A DNA stretch of 64,000 nucleotides, taken from contig NZ_WTZA01000001.1 in NCBI RefSeq assembly GCF_009827495.1, positions 1,686,001-1,750,000 of the forward strand, in the 5' to 3' direction. A program made the position numbers and the translations under genes. Shown here one piece after another: positions 35,556-47,171 of the stretch. Below the pieces are notes generated by a model. It saw nothing but the letters and a program-made list of their open reading frames with translations. It made no database searches and was not told the DNA's origin. This stretch comes from Tsuneonella aeria (GTDB taxonomy: Bacteria; Pseudomonadota; Alphaproteobacteria; Sphingomonadales; Sphingomonadaceae). The first letter of the stretch is position 1. Every line of letters starts with the position of its first letter.

Positions 35556-36038
35556 GTGATCGCGCCGGAACTCTGGACAATGCCGTCGGTGCTGTTTCTC
35601 GTCGCGCTTGCGGGCGTCGTGGGCATGGCGGCCTATACCGACGTGACGCAGCGGCGCATCCCCAACTGGCTGTGCGGCGTCAACCTGGCCCTGGGCCTGG
35701 CATTTGCCTGGGTGCAGGCCGGCTGGCCCGGCATGGGCTGGGCTGCGCTCCATGCGGTGATCGCCCTTCTCGTGACGATGGGCCTGTTCGCGGCCCGCGT
35801 CATCGGCGCGGGGGATGCCAAGTTCTACGCGTCCATGGCGGCCTGGCTTCCCGTGACCGCCGGTCTTCGCCTGCTGGTCTCGGTGGCGCTGGCCGGGTTG
35901 CTCCTGCTGATTGTCTTCTTCGCGGTGCGCTTGCGCGGGCGCGCCAACCGCCCGGCCGACCGCGAGTCGCCCTTCGCCAAGCTGCCTTACGGCGTGGCCA
36001 TCGGCATCGGCGGCCTCGTCGCCGTGCTCGCGCAATGA
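35556..36038 (+). CDS. cpaA: Prepilin peptidase CpaA (TadV), A24 family
   Basis: A 160-residue aspartic prepilin peptidase of the short TadV type with about five helices. Catalytic Asp residues lie in YTDVTQRRIPN (~28) and in GAGDAKFYA (the GxGD motif, ~88). It processes Flp and TadE-type precursors. GTG 35556 is used here; ATG 35580 is an alternative. The stop overlaps the M23 peptidase start (ATGA). Confidence 0.93.
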   Translation: MIAPELWTMPSVLFLVALAGVVGMAAYTDVTQRRIPNWLCGVNLALGLAFAWVQAGWPGMGWAALHAVIALLVTMGLFAARVIGAGDAKFYASMAAWLPVTAGLRLLVSVALAGLLLLIVFFAVRLRGRANRPADRESPFAKLPYGVAIGIGGLVAVLAQ

Positions 36039-36625
36039 GGCGTGCGCACGCCTTGTCGCTGCTGGTGGCGACGGGGTGCATGGCGATCGCCGCGCCCGCC
36101 CGCGCCGAAGACAGCGCGCAAGACCCCGCCTATGCCCCCGCCGTCATCACGGTCAGCAAGGCGAGCGACGCGCTTGGCGCCCCTATCGAGCTGCGGCCCC
36201 GCGCGACGGCGAGCGCGCCCGTCGCCGGCGCGATCTCCCGCCCCGACCGCCTGCCGCTGACCGGGCGCACCGCCCTCACCAGCCGCTTCGGCATGCGGGC
36301 GCATCCGGTGCTGGGCGGTTATCGCATGCACAGCGGCGTCGATCTCGCCGCATCCACCGGAACGCCCGTGATCGCGACGGCGGACGGGGTGGTGTCGTTC
36401 GCCAACTGGGCAGGCGGCTATGGCCTGCTGGTGACGCTGGAGCATGGCGGCGGACTGCAGACGCGGTTCGGCCACCTGTCGCGGCTCATGGTCAGTCCGG
36501 GTCAGCGCGTATCGCGCGGCCAGCTCGTCGGCCTAGTCGGTGCGACCGGCAGGACCACCGGGGCCCATCTCCATTACGAAATGCGGCGCAACGGCCAGGC
36601 CGTGAACCCTCTCGCCGGGCACTGA
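36035..36625 (+). CDS. M23 family metallopeptidase coupled to the Tad operon
   Basis: A 196-residue secreted protein. The signal peptide ends near ARAE (~24). The LytM/M23 domain (~75-196) has all zinc and catalytic motifs: MHSGVD (H-x3-D), a conserved FGHLSR His and GAHLHYE (H-x-H). Such enzymes cut peptidoglycan cross-bridges. The 4-nt overlap with cpaA suggests co-expression and a role in opening the cell wall for the pilus machine, but that link is inference. A general cell-wall role is the alternative. Confidence 0.87.
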   Translation: MRRAHALSLLVATGCMAIAAPARAEDSAQDPAYAPAVITVSKASDALGAPIELRPRATASAPVAGAISRPDRLPLTGRTALTSRFGMRAHPVLGGYRMHSGVDLAASTGTPVIATADGVVSFANWAGGYGLLVTLEHGGGLQTRFGHLSRLMVSPGQRVSRGQLVGLVGATGRTTGAHLHYEMRRNGQAVNPLAGH

Positions 36626-36688
36626 CATTGGCCGCGCCGGGGCCACGGCTTAACCGTATAGCAACCTCCTTGCGGCACGAACGGACCC

Positions 36689-36934
36689 ATGACGGGTTCT
36701 CTATCCTCGATGCTGGAAGTGCTCCTGAAACTCGGCGGGGTCGCACTCGTCTTCAATGAAATCCGCGGCCTGATCCTCGCCGCCCCCGTGCTGTGGGCAA
36801 TGTACGAATCGGGCGGGACCTGGATGGCGATCTGGCTCGGCATCTGCTCGCTTGGCGGAATTGCCGTGTCCGTGATCGTGCCGCTGATCGTGGCGCGCAC
36901 CGTGCGCAAGCGGATGCGCCCCGCCACCGCCTGA
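36689..36934 (+). CDS. Small two-helix membrane protein of unknown function
   Basis: An 81-residue protein with hydrophobic helices around residues 12-38 and 44-68 and a basic tail (RTVRKRMRP). I do not recognise a family. Codon usage fits a real gene, but the ribosome site is weak. It stands alone between the pilus operon and an acyl-CoA dehydrogenase gene. Confidence 0.6.
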   Translation: MTGSLSSMLEVLLKLGGVALVFNEIRGLILAAPVLWAMYESGGTWMAIWLGICSLGGIAVSVIVPLIVARTVRKRMRPATA

Positions 36935-37012
36935 TCGCGCCGTGCCTGCCTGCGGCGGGCACCTTGCATAACCGCCACCACGCGTTCAGCCTCTCCCGAC
37001 GGGAGATGCCGC

Positions 37013-38299
37013 ATGGATTTCACGATACCCGCCGCGCTCGAGGCCTATTACGCCGAGCTCGAAGCGTTCATCGCGCGCGAGATCGAGCCGCTTGTCGCAG
37101 CCGACGATAACGTGCGCTTCTTCGATCATCGCCGCGAATGGGCGCGCACCGACTTCGAAAGGGATGGCTTGCCCCGGCCCCAATGGGAAGCGCTGCTGCA
37201 GCGGGCGCGCAAGGCGGCGGATGCCGCCGGGCACTGGCGCTTTTCCGCGCCCGCGGCCTATGGCGGCAAGGACGGTTCCAACCTGTGGATGGCGGTGATC
37301 CGCGATCGCTTCGCCGCGCGGGGGCTGGGCCTCCACAACGACCTGCAGAACGAACACTCGATCGTCGGCAACTTCCCGTTCGTGGCGATGTTCGACCAGT
37401 TCGGCACCGAGGCGCAGAAGCAGGAATTCATCCACGGCGGTTTCGAAGGCACCCGGCGCGTGGCCTTCGGGCTGACGGAACCCGACCACGGCAGCGACGC
37501 GACATGGATGGAAACCCGCGCCGTGAGGGAAAGCCGCGACGGCGTGGCGGGCTGGCGGATCGACGGGGAGAAGATGTGGATCACCGGCATGCACGTCGCC
37601 ACGCATTGCGCCACCTTCGCCCGCACCAGCGGGGCTGACGGTTCGGCGGGTGGCATCACCTGTTTCCTGGTGCCCAATCCCACGCCGGGCCTCACGATCG
37701 AGGAATGGATGTGGACCTTCAACATGCCCACGGACCATCCGCGCCTCTCGTTCGCGGGGGTCTGGGTGCCGGACAGCGCCATCCTGGGGCAGGAAGGCCG
37801 CGGGCTGAGCCTGGCGCAGAGCTTCGTTCACCAGAACCGCATTCGCCAGGCCGCCAGCAGCCTTGGCGCGGCGACCTATTGCGTGGAGGAAAGCGTGCGT
37901 TACGCGCGCAGCCGCAAGCCGTTCGGCAAGCCGCTTGCCGAAAACCAGGCGATCCAGTTCCCCCTGGTCGAGCTTGCCACCCAGATCGAGATGCTGCGCA
38001 CGCTGATCTACAAGACCGCGTGGGAGATGGACCGCATTCCCCACAAGGCCATCGAACACGCGCTGTCCGACAGGATTTCGATGTGCAACTACTACGCCAA
38101 CCGGCTGGTCTGCGATGCCGCCGACCGCGCGATGCAGGTCCACGGCGGTATCGGCTATTCCCGGCACAAGCCGTTCGAGCACATCTACCGCCACCACCGC
38201 CGCTACCGCATCACCGAGGGCGCGGAGGAGATCCAGATGCGCAAGGTGGCCGCTTACCTGTTCGGCTTCGTGGGGCCGCGAAAGGAACGGTTCGGCTGA
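37013..38299 (+). CDS. Acyl-CoA dehydrogenase
   Basis: A 428-residue FAD-dependent dehydrogenase of the ACAD10/11-like branch, catalysing alpha,beta-dehydrogenation of an acyl-CoA. N-terminal helical domain ~1-135; middle beta domain with FGLTEPDHGSDAT and MWITGMH; C-terminal helices with QVHGGIGYSRHKPFEHIYRHHRRYRITEGAEE-type sequence, the flavin and active-site region. A GGGAG ribosome site precedes the ATG. Chain-length specificity is not evident. It probably stands alone; PutA begins 57 bases later. Confidence 0.9.
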   Translation: MDFTIPAALEAYYAELEAFIAREIEPLVAADDNVRFFDHRREWARTDFERDGLPRPQWEALLQRARKAADAAGHWRFSAPAAYGGKDGSNLWMAVIRDRFAARGLGLHNDLQNEHSIVGNFPFVAMFDQFGTEAQKQEFIHGGFEGTRRVAFGLTEPDHGSDATWMETRAVRESRDGVAGWRIDGEKMWITGMHVATHCATFARTSGADGSAGGITCFLVPNPTPGLTIEEWMWTFNMPTDHPRLSFAGVWVPDSAILGQEGRGLSLAQSFVHQNRIRQAASSLGAATYCVEESVRYARSRKPFGKPLAENQAIQFPLVELATQIEMLRTLIYKTAWEMDRIPHKAIEHALSDRISMCNYYANRLVCDAADRAMQVHGGIGYSRHKPFEHIYRHHRRYRITEGAEEIQMRKVAAYLFGFVGPRKERFG

Positions 38300-38356
38300 C
38301 CCATCCCGGCTGCCGTGCGTCTTGATTGGAAGTGCAACCGGGTGCAGGGGCATGCC

Positions 38357-41300
38357 ATGCCCTCCCCCGCGCCCGGCGCCTCCGCCATCGACCGCCAGAC
38401 CATGCGCCTCGCCTACCGTCAGGAGGAAGAGGCCTGCATCGCAGAACGCATCCGCATGGCCGCGCCAGCGCAGGCCGTTCATCCGCAAGCGGCGCGTATC
38501 GCGGGGCGACTGATCGAAGGGGCCCGCGCGCGCAAGGCCAGCGGGCTCGACGCGTTTCTCCAGACATACGGCCTCGATACGGAGGAAGGCATCGCGCTGA
38601 TGTGCCTTGCCGAAGCGCTGCTGCGCGTGCCCGATACCGCCACCGCGGATGCCCTGATCAAGGACAAGATCGGCGACATCGACTGGGGCGATCACCTGGG
38701 CGAATCGAGTTCGACCTTCGTCAACGCGGCCACGTTCTCGCTGATGCTGACCGGCGAGGTGCTGGACCCGCCCGAAGCGCACCAGCGCGGCATGGGCGCG
38801 ACGCTGCGGCGCGCGATGGGCCGGCTGGGTGAACCGGTGATCCGCACGGCGACGCTCCAGGCGATGAAGATCCTCGGCGGCCAATTCGTCTTCGGCCGCA
38901 CGATCGACGAGGCGCTGAAGCGGGCCGCGCCGGAACGCGCCCGCGGCCTGACGCACAGCTTCGACATGCTGGGCGAAGCGGCGATGACCTTCGCCGACGC
39001 CGAACGCTACCGCGCCAGCTACGAAGCGGCGATCGCGCGCCTCTCGCGCGAGACGGCGCAGGGGTGGGAACGGTCGCCGGGCATCTCGGTGAAGCTGTCG
39101 GCGCTCTATCCCCGCTACGATTTCCTCCACGCCGATGCCGCGAAAGCCGCGCTGGTGCCGATGCTCCGCGATCTGGCGGGCAAGGCGCGCGACGGGGGCA
39201 TGCACTTCACCATCGACGCCGAAGAGGCCGAGCGGCTGGAACTGTCGATGGACATCATCGAGACGCTCGTCGCAGACGACAGCCTGTTCACGCGGGCGGA
39301 CGGCGGCGCGTGGGGCGGCTTCGGGCTGGCCGTGCAGGCGTACCAGAAACGTGCCGTCTTCGTCTGCGACTGGGTGGCGAAGCTCGCCCGGCGGCACGGG
39401 CGGCGCCTGTTCGTCCGGCTGGTGAAGGGCGCGTACTGGGATACCGAGATCAAGCTGAGCCAGGTCGGCGGCTATCGCGATTATCCCGTGTTCACCCGCA
39501 AGGTGGCGACCGACGTGTCCTACCTCGCCTGCGCCGCAAAACTGCTGGAATCGGCGGACGCGATCTACCCCGCGTTCGCCACGCACAACGCCTACACCAT
39601 CGGCGCGATCAAGGCGCTGGCCGGCGACCGCGCGTTCGAATTCCAGCGCCTTCACGGCATGGGCGAAGACGTCTTCGCCGAACTCGCCCGCAGCGAAGGC
39701 AACGCGCCCACGCCGGTGCGGATCTACGCGCCGGTCGGCGGGCACAAGGACCTGCTGGCCTATCTCGTCCGGCGCCTGCTGGAGAACGGGGCGAACTCCA
39801 GCTTCGTCAACCGCATGGCGGATGCGGCCGTTCCGGTGAGCGACCTCACCGGCGATCCCGTGGCGGAGCTCGCCGCCCTGTCGCCGCGCCGCAATCCGGC
39901 GATCCCGCTGCCGACGGCAATCTTCGGGAGCCGTTCGAACAGCGCCGGGGTGGACCTGGCCGACCCGCTGGTGCGCGAACCCCTTCTGGCCGAGCTCGCC
40001 CGCCTCGAAGACCGCTCCTGGACTGCCGAGCCGACCTTTCCGCATCGCGACCCGGGCGAGATCGCACCGATCACCTCGCCCCAGGATACGTCCCGCCAGG
40101 TGGGCACGCGGCGCGACGCGACGGCGGTGGAGGTGGCCGAGGCGATCGGCCGGGCCGAGGCGATCCAGCCGGGCTGGAACGCGCTGGGCGGAGAGAAACG
40201 CGCCCTGCTGCTGGAGGCAGCGGCAGACGCGTTCGAGGCGCACACCGCCGAATTCATCAGCCTGTGCCAGCGCGAAGCCGGCAAGACCCTGGTCGACGCC
40301 GTGCTGGAGTTGCGCGAAGCGGTCGATTTCCTGCGGTTCTATGCCGGGGAGGCGCGCCGCCTGTTCGCCGCGCCGATGCCGCTCCCCGGCCCGACCGGGG
40401 AGGAAAACCGCCTGACCCTGGCGGGCCGCGGCGTCTTCGCCAGCATCAGCCCGTGGAATTTCCCGCTGGCGATCTTCATCGGCCCTGCCGCCGCGGCGCT
40501 GGCTGCTGGCAACACGGTGATCGCCAAGCCGGCGGAGCAGACGCCGCTGATCGCCGCGCTCGCGGTGCGCCTGTGCCATGAGGCCGGGATTCCCGAAGAG
40601 GTGTTCCAGCTTCTCCCCGGGGCGGGCGAGGTGGGGCAGACCATCACCTCCGACGTGCGGATCGCAGGGGTCGCTTTCACCGGTTCCACCCAGACCGCGC
40701 AGGCGATCAACCGCAGCCTTGCGGCGCGCGACGCGCCGATCGCCACGCTCGTGGCCGAAACCGGCGGACAGAACGCGATGATCGTCGACAGCTCCGCCCT
40801 CCCCGAACAGGTAACGCGCGACGTGGTGGCGAGCGCATTCCAGAGCGCCGGCCAGCGATGCAGCGCGCTGCGCGTCCTCTATGTGCAGGACGATGTCGCC
40901 GATGCCATGATCGAGATGATCAAGGGCGCTTTCGCCGCGCTGGTGATCGGCGATCCGCTGGCGATCGACACCGATGTCGGCCCGGTGATCGACGAGGACG
41001 CGCGCAGCCAGCTGGAACGGCACGTCGCCAGGCGCCAGACCGAAGGGCGCCCCGTCTGGCGGCGCGGACTGCCCGAACAGGCGCGGGGCGGCTGCTTCGT
41101 CGCGCCCACGATCATCGAAATCGCATCGATCCGCGACCTGGCGCGCGAGAACTTCGGGCCCGTGCTCCACGTGGCGCGGTTCGCCGCGGGAGAGCTCGAA
41201 CAGGTGATCGCGGATATCAACGCCACCGGATACGGGCTGACGCTGGGCCTGCACAGCCGCATTGCCGAGACGCGCCGCACGGTGGAACGCCTGGCCCGGG

Positions 41301-41491
41301 TGGGCAACCTCTACGTCAACCGCAACCAGATCGGGGCGGTGGTGGAAAGCCAGCCGTTCGGGGGCGAAGGCCTGTCGGGCACCGGCCCCAAGGCCGGCGG
41401 GCCGCATTATGTCCTGCGCTTCGCCACCGAACGCGTCGTGTGCATCGACACGACCGCTGCGGGCGGCAACGCGAGCCTGCTGGCGAGCTAG
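38357..41491 (+). CDS. putA: Bifunctional proline dehydrogenase / delta-1-pyrroline-5-carboxylate dehydrogenase
   Basis: Oxidises proline to glutamate. The 1044 residues from ATG 38357 (AGGGG upstream; GTG 38315 is a longer alternative) make a PutA without the N-terminal ribbon-helix-helix DNA-binding domain of E. coli PutA, so it should not autoregulate. The proline dehydrogenase barrel (~170-460) has RLVKGAYWDTEIKLSQ and the FAD-site AFATHNAYT. The aldehyde dehydrogenase half (~520-1000) has Glu in AETGGQNAM and catalytic Cys in AGQRCSALR. Its stop overlaps that of the convergent TetR gene. Confidence 0.96.
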   Translation: MPSPAPGASAIDRQTMRLAYRQEEEACIAERIRMAAPAQAVHPQAARIAGRLIEGARARKASGLDAFLQTYGLDTEEGIALMCLAEALLRVPDTATADALIKDKIGDIDWGDHLGESSSTFVNAATFSLMLTGEVLDPPEAHQRGMGATLRRAMGRLGEPVIRTATLQAMKILGGQFVFGRTIDEALKRAAPERARGLTHSFDMLGEAAMTFADAERYRASYEAAIARLSRETAQGWERSPGISVKLSALYPRYDFLHADAAKAALVPMLRDLAGKARDGGMHFTIDAEEAERLELSMDIIETLVADDSLFTRADGGAWGGFGLAVQAYQKRAVFVCDWVAKLARRHGRRLFVRLVKGAYWDTEIKLSQVGGYRDYPVFTRKVATDVSYLACAAKLLESADAIYPAFATHNAYTIGAIKALAGDRAFEFQRLHGMGEDVFAELARSEGNAPTPVRIYAPVGGHKDLLAYLVRRLLENGANSSFVNRMADAAVPVSDLTGDPVAELAALSPRRNPAIPLPTAIFGSRSNSAGVDLADPLVREPLLAELARLEDRSWTAEPTFPHRDPGEIAPITSPQDTSRQVGTRRDATAVEVAEAIGRAEAIQPGWNALGGEKRALLLEAAADAFEAHTAEFISLCQREAGKTLVDAVLELREAVDFLRFYAGEARRLFAAPMPLPGPTGEENRLTLAGRGVFASISPWNFPLAIFIGPAAAALAAGNTVIAKPAEQTPLIAALAVRLCHEAGIPEEVFQLLPGAGEVGQTITSDVRIAGVAFTGSTQTAQAINRSLAARDAPIATLVAETGGQNAMIVDSSALPEQVTRDVVASAFQSAGQRCSALRVLYVQDDVADAMIEMIKGAFAALVIGDPLAIDTDVGPVIDEDARSQLERHVARRQTEGRPVWRRGLPEQARGGCFVAPTIIEIASIRDLARENFGPVLHVARFAAGELEQVIADINATGYGLTLGLHSRIAETRRTVERLARVGNLYVNRNQIGAVVESQPFGGEGLSGTGPKAGGPHYVLRFATERVVCIDTTAAGGNASLLAS

Positions 41492-42114
41492 CGCGCGGCC
41501 ATGCCGTCGCGCAGCAGGGCAGCGACGGTGGCGGCGATCTCCTCGGCGGGCCGGCTTTCGTCCCATACGCCGTAGCGCAGGCCCAGGAACACGTTCGCGC
41601 CCATGATCGCCCAGCCGCGCACTTCGTTGTCGCCGGGCACCAGCTCGCCGGCTTTCTCCGCATCGTCGAGGCGCGCGGCGATGCGGCGGGCGGCGCCTTC
41701 GTAGTGCGCGCGGTAGCTGGCCGGATCAGCGAATTCGGCTTCGTCGATGATGCGGTAGATTTCCTTGTGGCTCCGCGCGAAGTCGAGGAAGGCGGTGAGC
41801 ACTTCCTGTTCCCGCGCAACCCCGGTCACGCCTTGGGGCATGGCGGCCGCGGCCGCGTCTGCGACCGCCTGGCTCATGTCCCGGACCAGGGCTGAGAAGA
41901 TCGCCTCCTTGCTGTCGAAGTAGGTATAGAAGCTGCCGAGAGCCGTGCCGGCGCGGCGGGTGATTCCGCTGATCGAGGCGGCATGGAACCCCAGATCGCC
42001 GAATTCCTTGGCCGCCGCGTCCAGCAGCTTGCGCAGCGTTTCACGGCCGCGCGCTGTGCGGGGCTCCTTGCCCGGGCTGGCGGCGCTCGACGTGGCGGCT
42101 TCGGTTGTGTCCAT
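41488..42114 (-). CDS. TetR/AcrR family repressor
   Basis: A 208-residue regulator. The N-terminal HTH (~20-68) reads LLDAAAKEFGDLGFHAASISGITRRAGTALGSFYTYFDSKEAIF, the standard TetR pattern. The C-terminal ligand domain is not assignable. It is divergent from a TonB receptor gene (131-bp gap), and an inverted repeat lies in that gap at 42176-42197. Its stop overlaps the putA stop. Target: probably the receptor and itself, by position. Confidence 0.9.
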   Translation of the reverse strand: MDTTEAATSSAASPGKEPRTARGRETLRKLLDAAAKEFGDLGFHAASISGITRRAGTALGSFYTYFDSKEAIFSALVRDMSQAVADAAAAAMPQGVTGVAREQEVLTAFLDFARSHKEIYRIIDEAEFADPASYRAHYEGAARRIAARLDDAEKAGELVPGDNEVRGWAIMGANVFLGLRYGVWDESRPAEEIAATVAALLRDGMAAR

Positions 42115-42175
42115 CGCGCAACGCTATGGCGAGAAGAGGCCGCACGCAACGAAAAAAGTTGAAGGGTGGTTCAGG

Positions 42176-42197
42176 TTTCAATAGAGTGCTGTTGAAA
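42176..42197. promoter_or_regulatory. Inverted repeat TTTCAA-N10-TTGAAA, candidate TetR operator
   Basis: Perfect six-base arms separated by 10 bases in the divergent TetR/TonB-receptor gap, 48 bases before the receptor ATG. A further GTTGAA element sits at 42158-42163. Typical in position and form for a TetR-family operator, but not tested. Confidence 0.45.
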
Positions 42198-42245
42198 TAA
42201 GGGTGACGCGGCAATTGGCTGCGCGCCGCGCAGGAGAGAAAATCC

Positions 42246-44627
<2,382 letters not shown>

Positions 44628-44688
44628 CGGACGGAATTTCCGGTTGAATCGCGGGGTTCTATCCCGCGCCGCCAGATGATAGGGCGCG

Positions 44689-45216
44689 ATGCACATGCGT
44701 CGCGCCCTTTCCTTTTTGCTGGCAATGCTGGCGCTGGCCCTGCCCGCCAGTGCCCTGGCGAAAGTCACGGCCACGTTCCACAGCTATGACGGATCGCGGA
44801 ACTTCGGCCGCTTCGCGCACACGTTCGTGGTCCTGCGCGGCATCGACGACGCGACCGGCAACGCGGTGGACGAAAACTACGGGTTCAGCGCCCGGCGGAT
44901 CAGCCCGCGCATCCTGATGGGCCCGGTCGAACACATCGTCATGACCGAAAAGCCCGACTACATCGCACGCACTCGGCGCCATTTCTCGATCGAGCTGACG
45001 CAGGCGCAGTTCGACGCGATCCGGCGCGAGGTCGCCGCCTGGCGCGATGCACCGGGCAAGTATTACGATCTCGACACCCGCAACTGCATCCACTTCGTGG
45101 GCCGGCTGGCGGAGCTTGCCGGGCTGAACGCCCCGGTGCCCAAGTCGATGACGCGCAAGCCCGGAACCTGGCTGGAACATGTCCGCGCGCTCAATCGGGA
45201 CAGGCTGCCCGGCTAA
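44689..45216 (+). CDS. Secreted protein with LRAT/NlpC-like Cys motif
   Basis: A 175-residue protein (alternative start ATG 44695) with a signal peptide ending near ALAK (~25). It contains an early His in FAHTFVVL (~46) and a later RNCIHFVGRLAELAG (~130). The NCxHFV motif after an upstream His is how permuted papain-like enzymes of the LRAT/NlpC-P60 group place their Cys and His. I know similar unnamed proteins in sphingomonads, but no function. Thiol hydrolase activity in the periplasm is inference. It follows the receptor by 61 bases. Confidence 0.7.
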   Translation: MHMRRALSFLLAMLALALPASALAKVTATFHSYDGSRNFGRFAHTFVVLRGIDDATGNAVDENYGFSARRISPRILMGPVEHIVMTEKPDYIARTRRHFSIELTQAQFDAIRREVAAWRDAPGKYYDLDTRNCIHFVGRLAELAGLNAPVPKSMTRKPGTWLEHVRALNRDRLPG

Positions 45217-45279
45217 TTAGCGCAGGATAAGCCGCCGGTCCGGCTTGCCCCGCCGGTGCGGCTGGGGAATCACACGGCC

Positions 45280-45834
45280 ATGGCGATTCTGTCCGACAGG
45301 TGGATCCGCGAGGCGGCAACGACGCGCGGGATGATCGAACCCTTCGTGGAAGCGCAGCGGCGCGACGGCGTGATCAGCTATGGACTGTCGTCCTATGGCT
45401 ACGATGCGCGCGTGGCGGACGATTTCAAGATCTTCACCAATGTCGATTCCGCGGTCGTCGATCCGAAGGATTTCGCGGCCAATAGCTTTGTCGACCGCAA
45501 GACCGACGTCTGCGTGATCCCGCCGAACTCCTTCGCGCTGGCCCGCACGGTCGAATACTTCCGCGTGCCGGAAGACGTACTGGTCATCTGTCTCGGCAAA
45601 AGCACCTATGCCCGCTGCGGCATCATCGTGAACGTGACGCCGCTGGAACCGGGCTGGGAAGGCCACGTGACGCTGGAATTCTCCAACACCACACCGTTGC
45701 CGGCCCGCATCTACGCCAACGAAGGCGCGTGCCAGTTCCTCTTCCTGCAAGGGAACGAACGGTGCGAGGTGAGCTACAAGGACCGTGCCGGCAAATACAT
45801 GGGCCAGCGCGGGGTGACGCTGCCCAGGCTCTAG
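45280..45834 (+). CDS. dcd: dCTP deaminase
   Basis: Converts dCTP to dUTP in pyrimidine deoxynucleotide synthesis (184 residues, trimer). The typical N-terminus [10 protein letters not shown] is followed by SSYGYDAR, the [26 protein letters not shown] active-site region with its catalytic Glu, and a [12 protein letters not shown] end. ATG 45280 fixes the start at the family N-terminus. It stands alone. Confidence 0.96.
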   Translation: MAILSDRWIREAATTRGMIEPFVEAQRRDGVISYGLSSYGYDARVADDFKIFTNVDSAVVDPKDFAANSFVDRKTDVCVIPPNSFALARTVEYFRVPEDVLVICLGKSTYARCGIIVNVTPLEPGWEGHVTLEFSNTTPLPARIYANEGACQFLFLQGNERCEVSYKDRAGKYMGQRGVTLPRL

Positions 45835-45845
45835 CCTTGACCAGG

Positions 45846-45915
45846 GCCAGCGAAACGCTGGCATCCCGCCGGTTTATGGCGCAGGTTGTCCCGGGCGACC
45901 GGCGTGCGCCGGGAT
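45846..45915. repeat. Two small palindromic elements, possible REP-like intergenic repeat
   Basis: Hairpin GCCAGCG-AAA-CGCTGGC (45846-45862) ends dcd, and CCGGCG-TG-CGCCGG (about 45899-45912) lies further on inside TCCCGG...CCGGGAT. The CCGGGATGAC end resembles dispersed palindromes common in alphaproteobacterial intergenic DNA. Only one copy is seen here, so the repeat status is unproven. Confidence 0.3.
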
Positions 45916-45932
45916 GACGGGAGAGCGCGACA

Positions 45933-47108
45933 ATGGCTGACCGGGAATTCGACATCGTCGTATACGGCGCGACGGGATACACCGGGCGCCTGGTGGCCGA
46001 ACACTTCGTGCGCGAATATCAAGGCAAGCCCGGCGCCCCGAAGTGGGCGATCGCCGGCCGAAGCAGCGCCCGGCTGGCCGAAGTCCGCTCCCTGATCGGG
46101 GCGCCCGCCGACACGCCCCTGGTGATCGCCGACGCGGACGATCCGGGCACGCTCGATGCCATGTGCCGGCGAACGCGCGTGGTCCTGACGACGGTCGGAC
46201 CCTACCAGCTCTACGGCAGCGAACTCGTCGCCGCCTGCGCCCACACCGGCACGCACTACGCCGACTTGTGCGGGGAACCGGGCTGGATGCGCGAGATGAT
46301 CGACGCCCACCATGACCAGGCACAGGCGAGCGGGGCGCGCATCGCCTTTTCCAGCGGGTTCGATTCGATACCGTTCGATCTCGGCGTCCTGATGCTTCAG
46401 AAAGAGGCTGTCGCCCGGTTCGGCAAGCCTGCGCCGCGCGTGCGCGGCCGGGTGCGGTCGATGCAGGGCACGTTCTCGGGCGGCACCGCGGCCAGTCTCG
46501 CCGCGACGATGAAGGCGGTGGCCCGGAACCCGCGCCTCGCGCTGCTGCTGCAAAGCCCCTTTGCCCTCACCCCCGGGTTCGAAGGGCCCGACCAGCCGCT
46601 CGGCCTGGTGCCGCATTACGAAGACGATCTCGGCCGCTGGGCGGCGCCGTTCATCATGGCCACGATCAACGTGAAGAACGTGCACCGGACCAACTACCTC
46701 AAGGCGTTCCCCTATGGCCGGGATTTCCGTTACGACGAAATGATGCTGACCAGCCCGGGGGATGCGGGGAAGGCCGCCGCCAACGCGGTCGCCGCCCTCC
46801 TCAAGAACCCCTTCGGCGCAAAACCGCCCGCCCCGGGCGAAGGCCCCACCGCCGAAGAGCGCGCGAATGGGCATTACGACGTGCTGTTCGTGGGTGACAT
46901 GGCCACGGGCGAACGCCTGCACTACGGCGTCCGCGGCCGTTACGATCCGGGTTACGGCTCCACCAGCCGGATGCTGGCGGAAACCGGCATGGCCCTGCTC
47001 GCCAGCGAGGCGCCGGGCGGAATCGGAACGCCCGGCTCCATCCTTGGCGAAGCGCTGGTGGAACGCCTGCGCGCGCACGCGGAAATCACCTTCGCGCCGG
47101 AAGATTGA
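45933..47108 (+). CDS. Saccharopine dehydrogenase-like / trans-acting enoyl reductase family oxidoreductase
   Basis: A 391-residue protein with an N-terminal Rossmann fold: IVVYGATGYTGRLVAEHF (dinucleotide-binding GATGYTGR at ~12-19), then TTVGPYQLYG and HYADLCGEPGWMREM typical of the family that includes mycobacterial trans-acting enoyl reductase. The substrate is unknown; true saccharopine dehydrogenase activity is unlikely. GGGAGAG precedes the ATG. Confidence 0.85.
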   Translation: MADREFDIVVYGATGYTGRLVAEHFVREYQGKPGAPKWAIAGRSSARLAEVRSLIGAPADTPLVIADADDPGTLDAMCRRTRVVLTTVGPYQLYGSELVAACAHTGTHYADLCGEPGWMREMIDAHHDQAQASGARIAFSSGFDSIPFDLGVLMLQKEAVARFGKPAPRVRGRVRSMQGTFSGGTAASLAATMKAVARNPRLALLLQSPFALTPGFEGPDQPLGLVPHYEDDLGRWAAPFIMATINVKNVHRTNYLKAFPYGRDFRYDEMMLTSPGDAGKAAANAVAALLKNPFGAKPPAPGEGPTAEERANGHYDVLFVGDMATGERLHYGVRGRYDPGYGSTSRMLAETGMALLASEAPGGIGTPGSILGEALVERLRAHAEITFAPED

Positions 47109-47171
47109 GCGCGCGGCACTTTTCGTCCTTTCCGCGCGTTACGGACAAGGAAACGGGGAAAGGAAAACGCC

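Noticed and set aside
36986..41566. A 1,526-codon open frame on the minus strand opposite the acyl-CoA dehydrogenase and putA genes
   Set aside because: It is a mirror of two well-identified genes; high GC and codon bias keep the antisense frame open. The product has low-complexity Arg/Gly/Ala composition and no recognisable domain.
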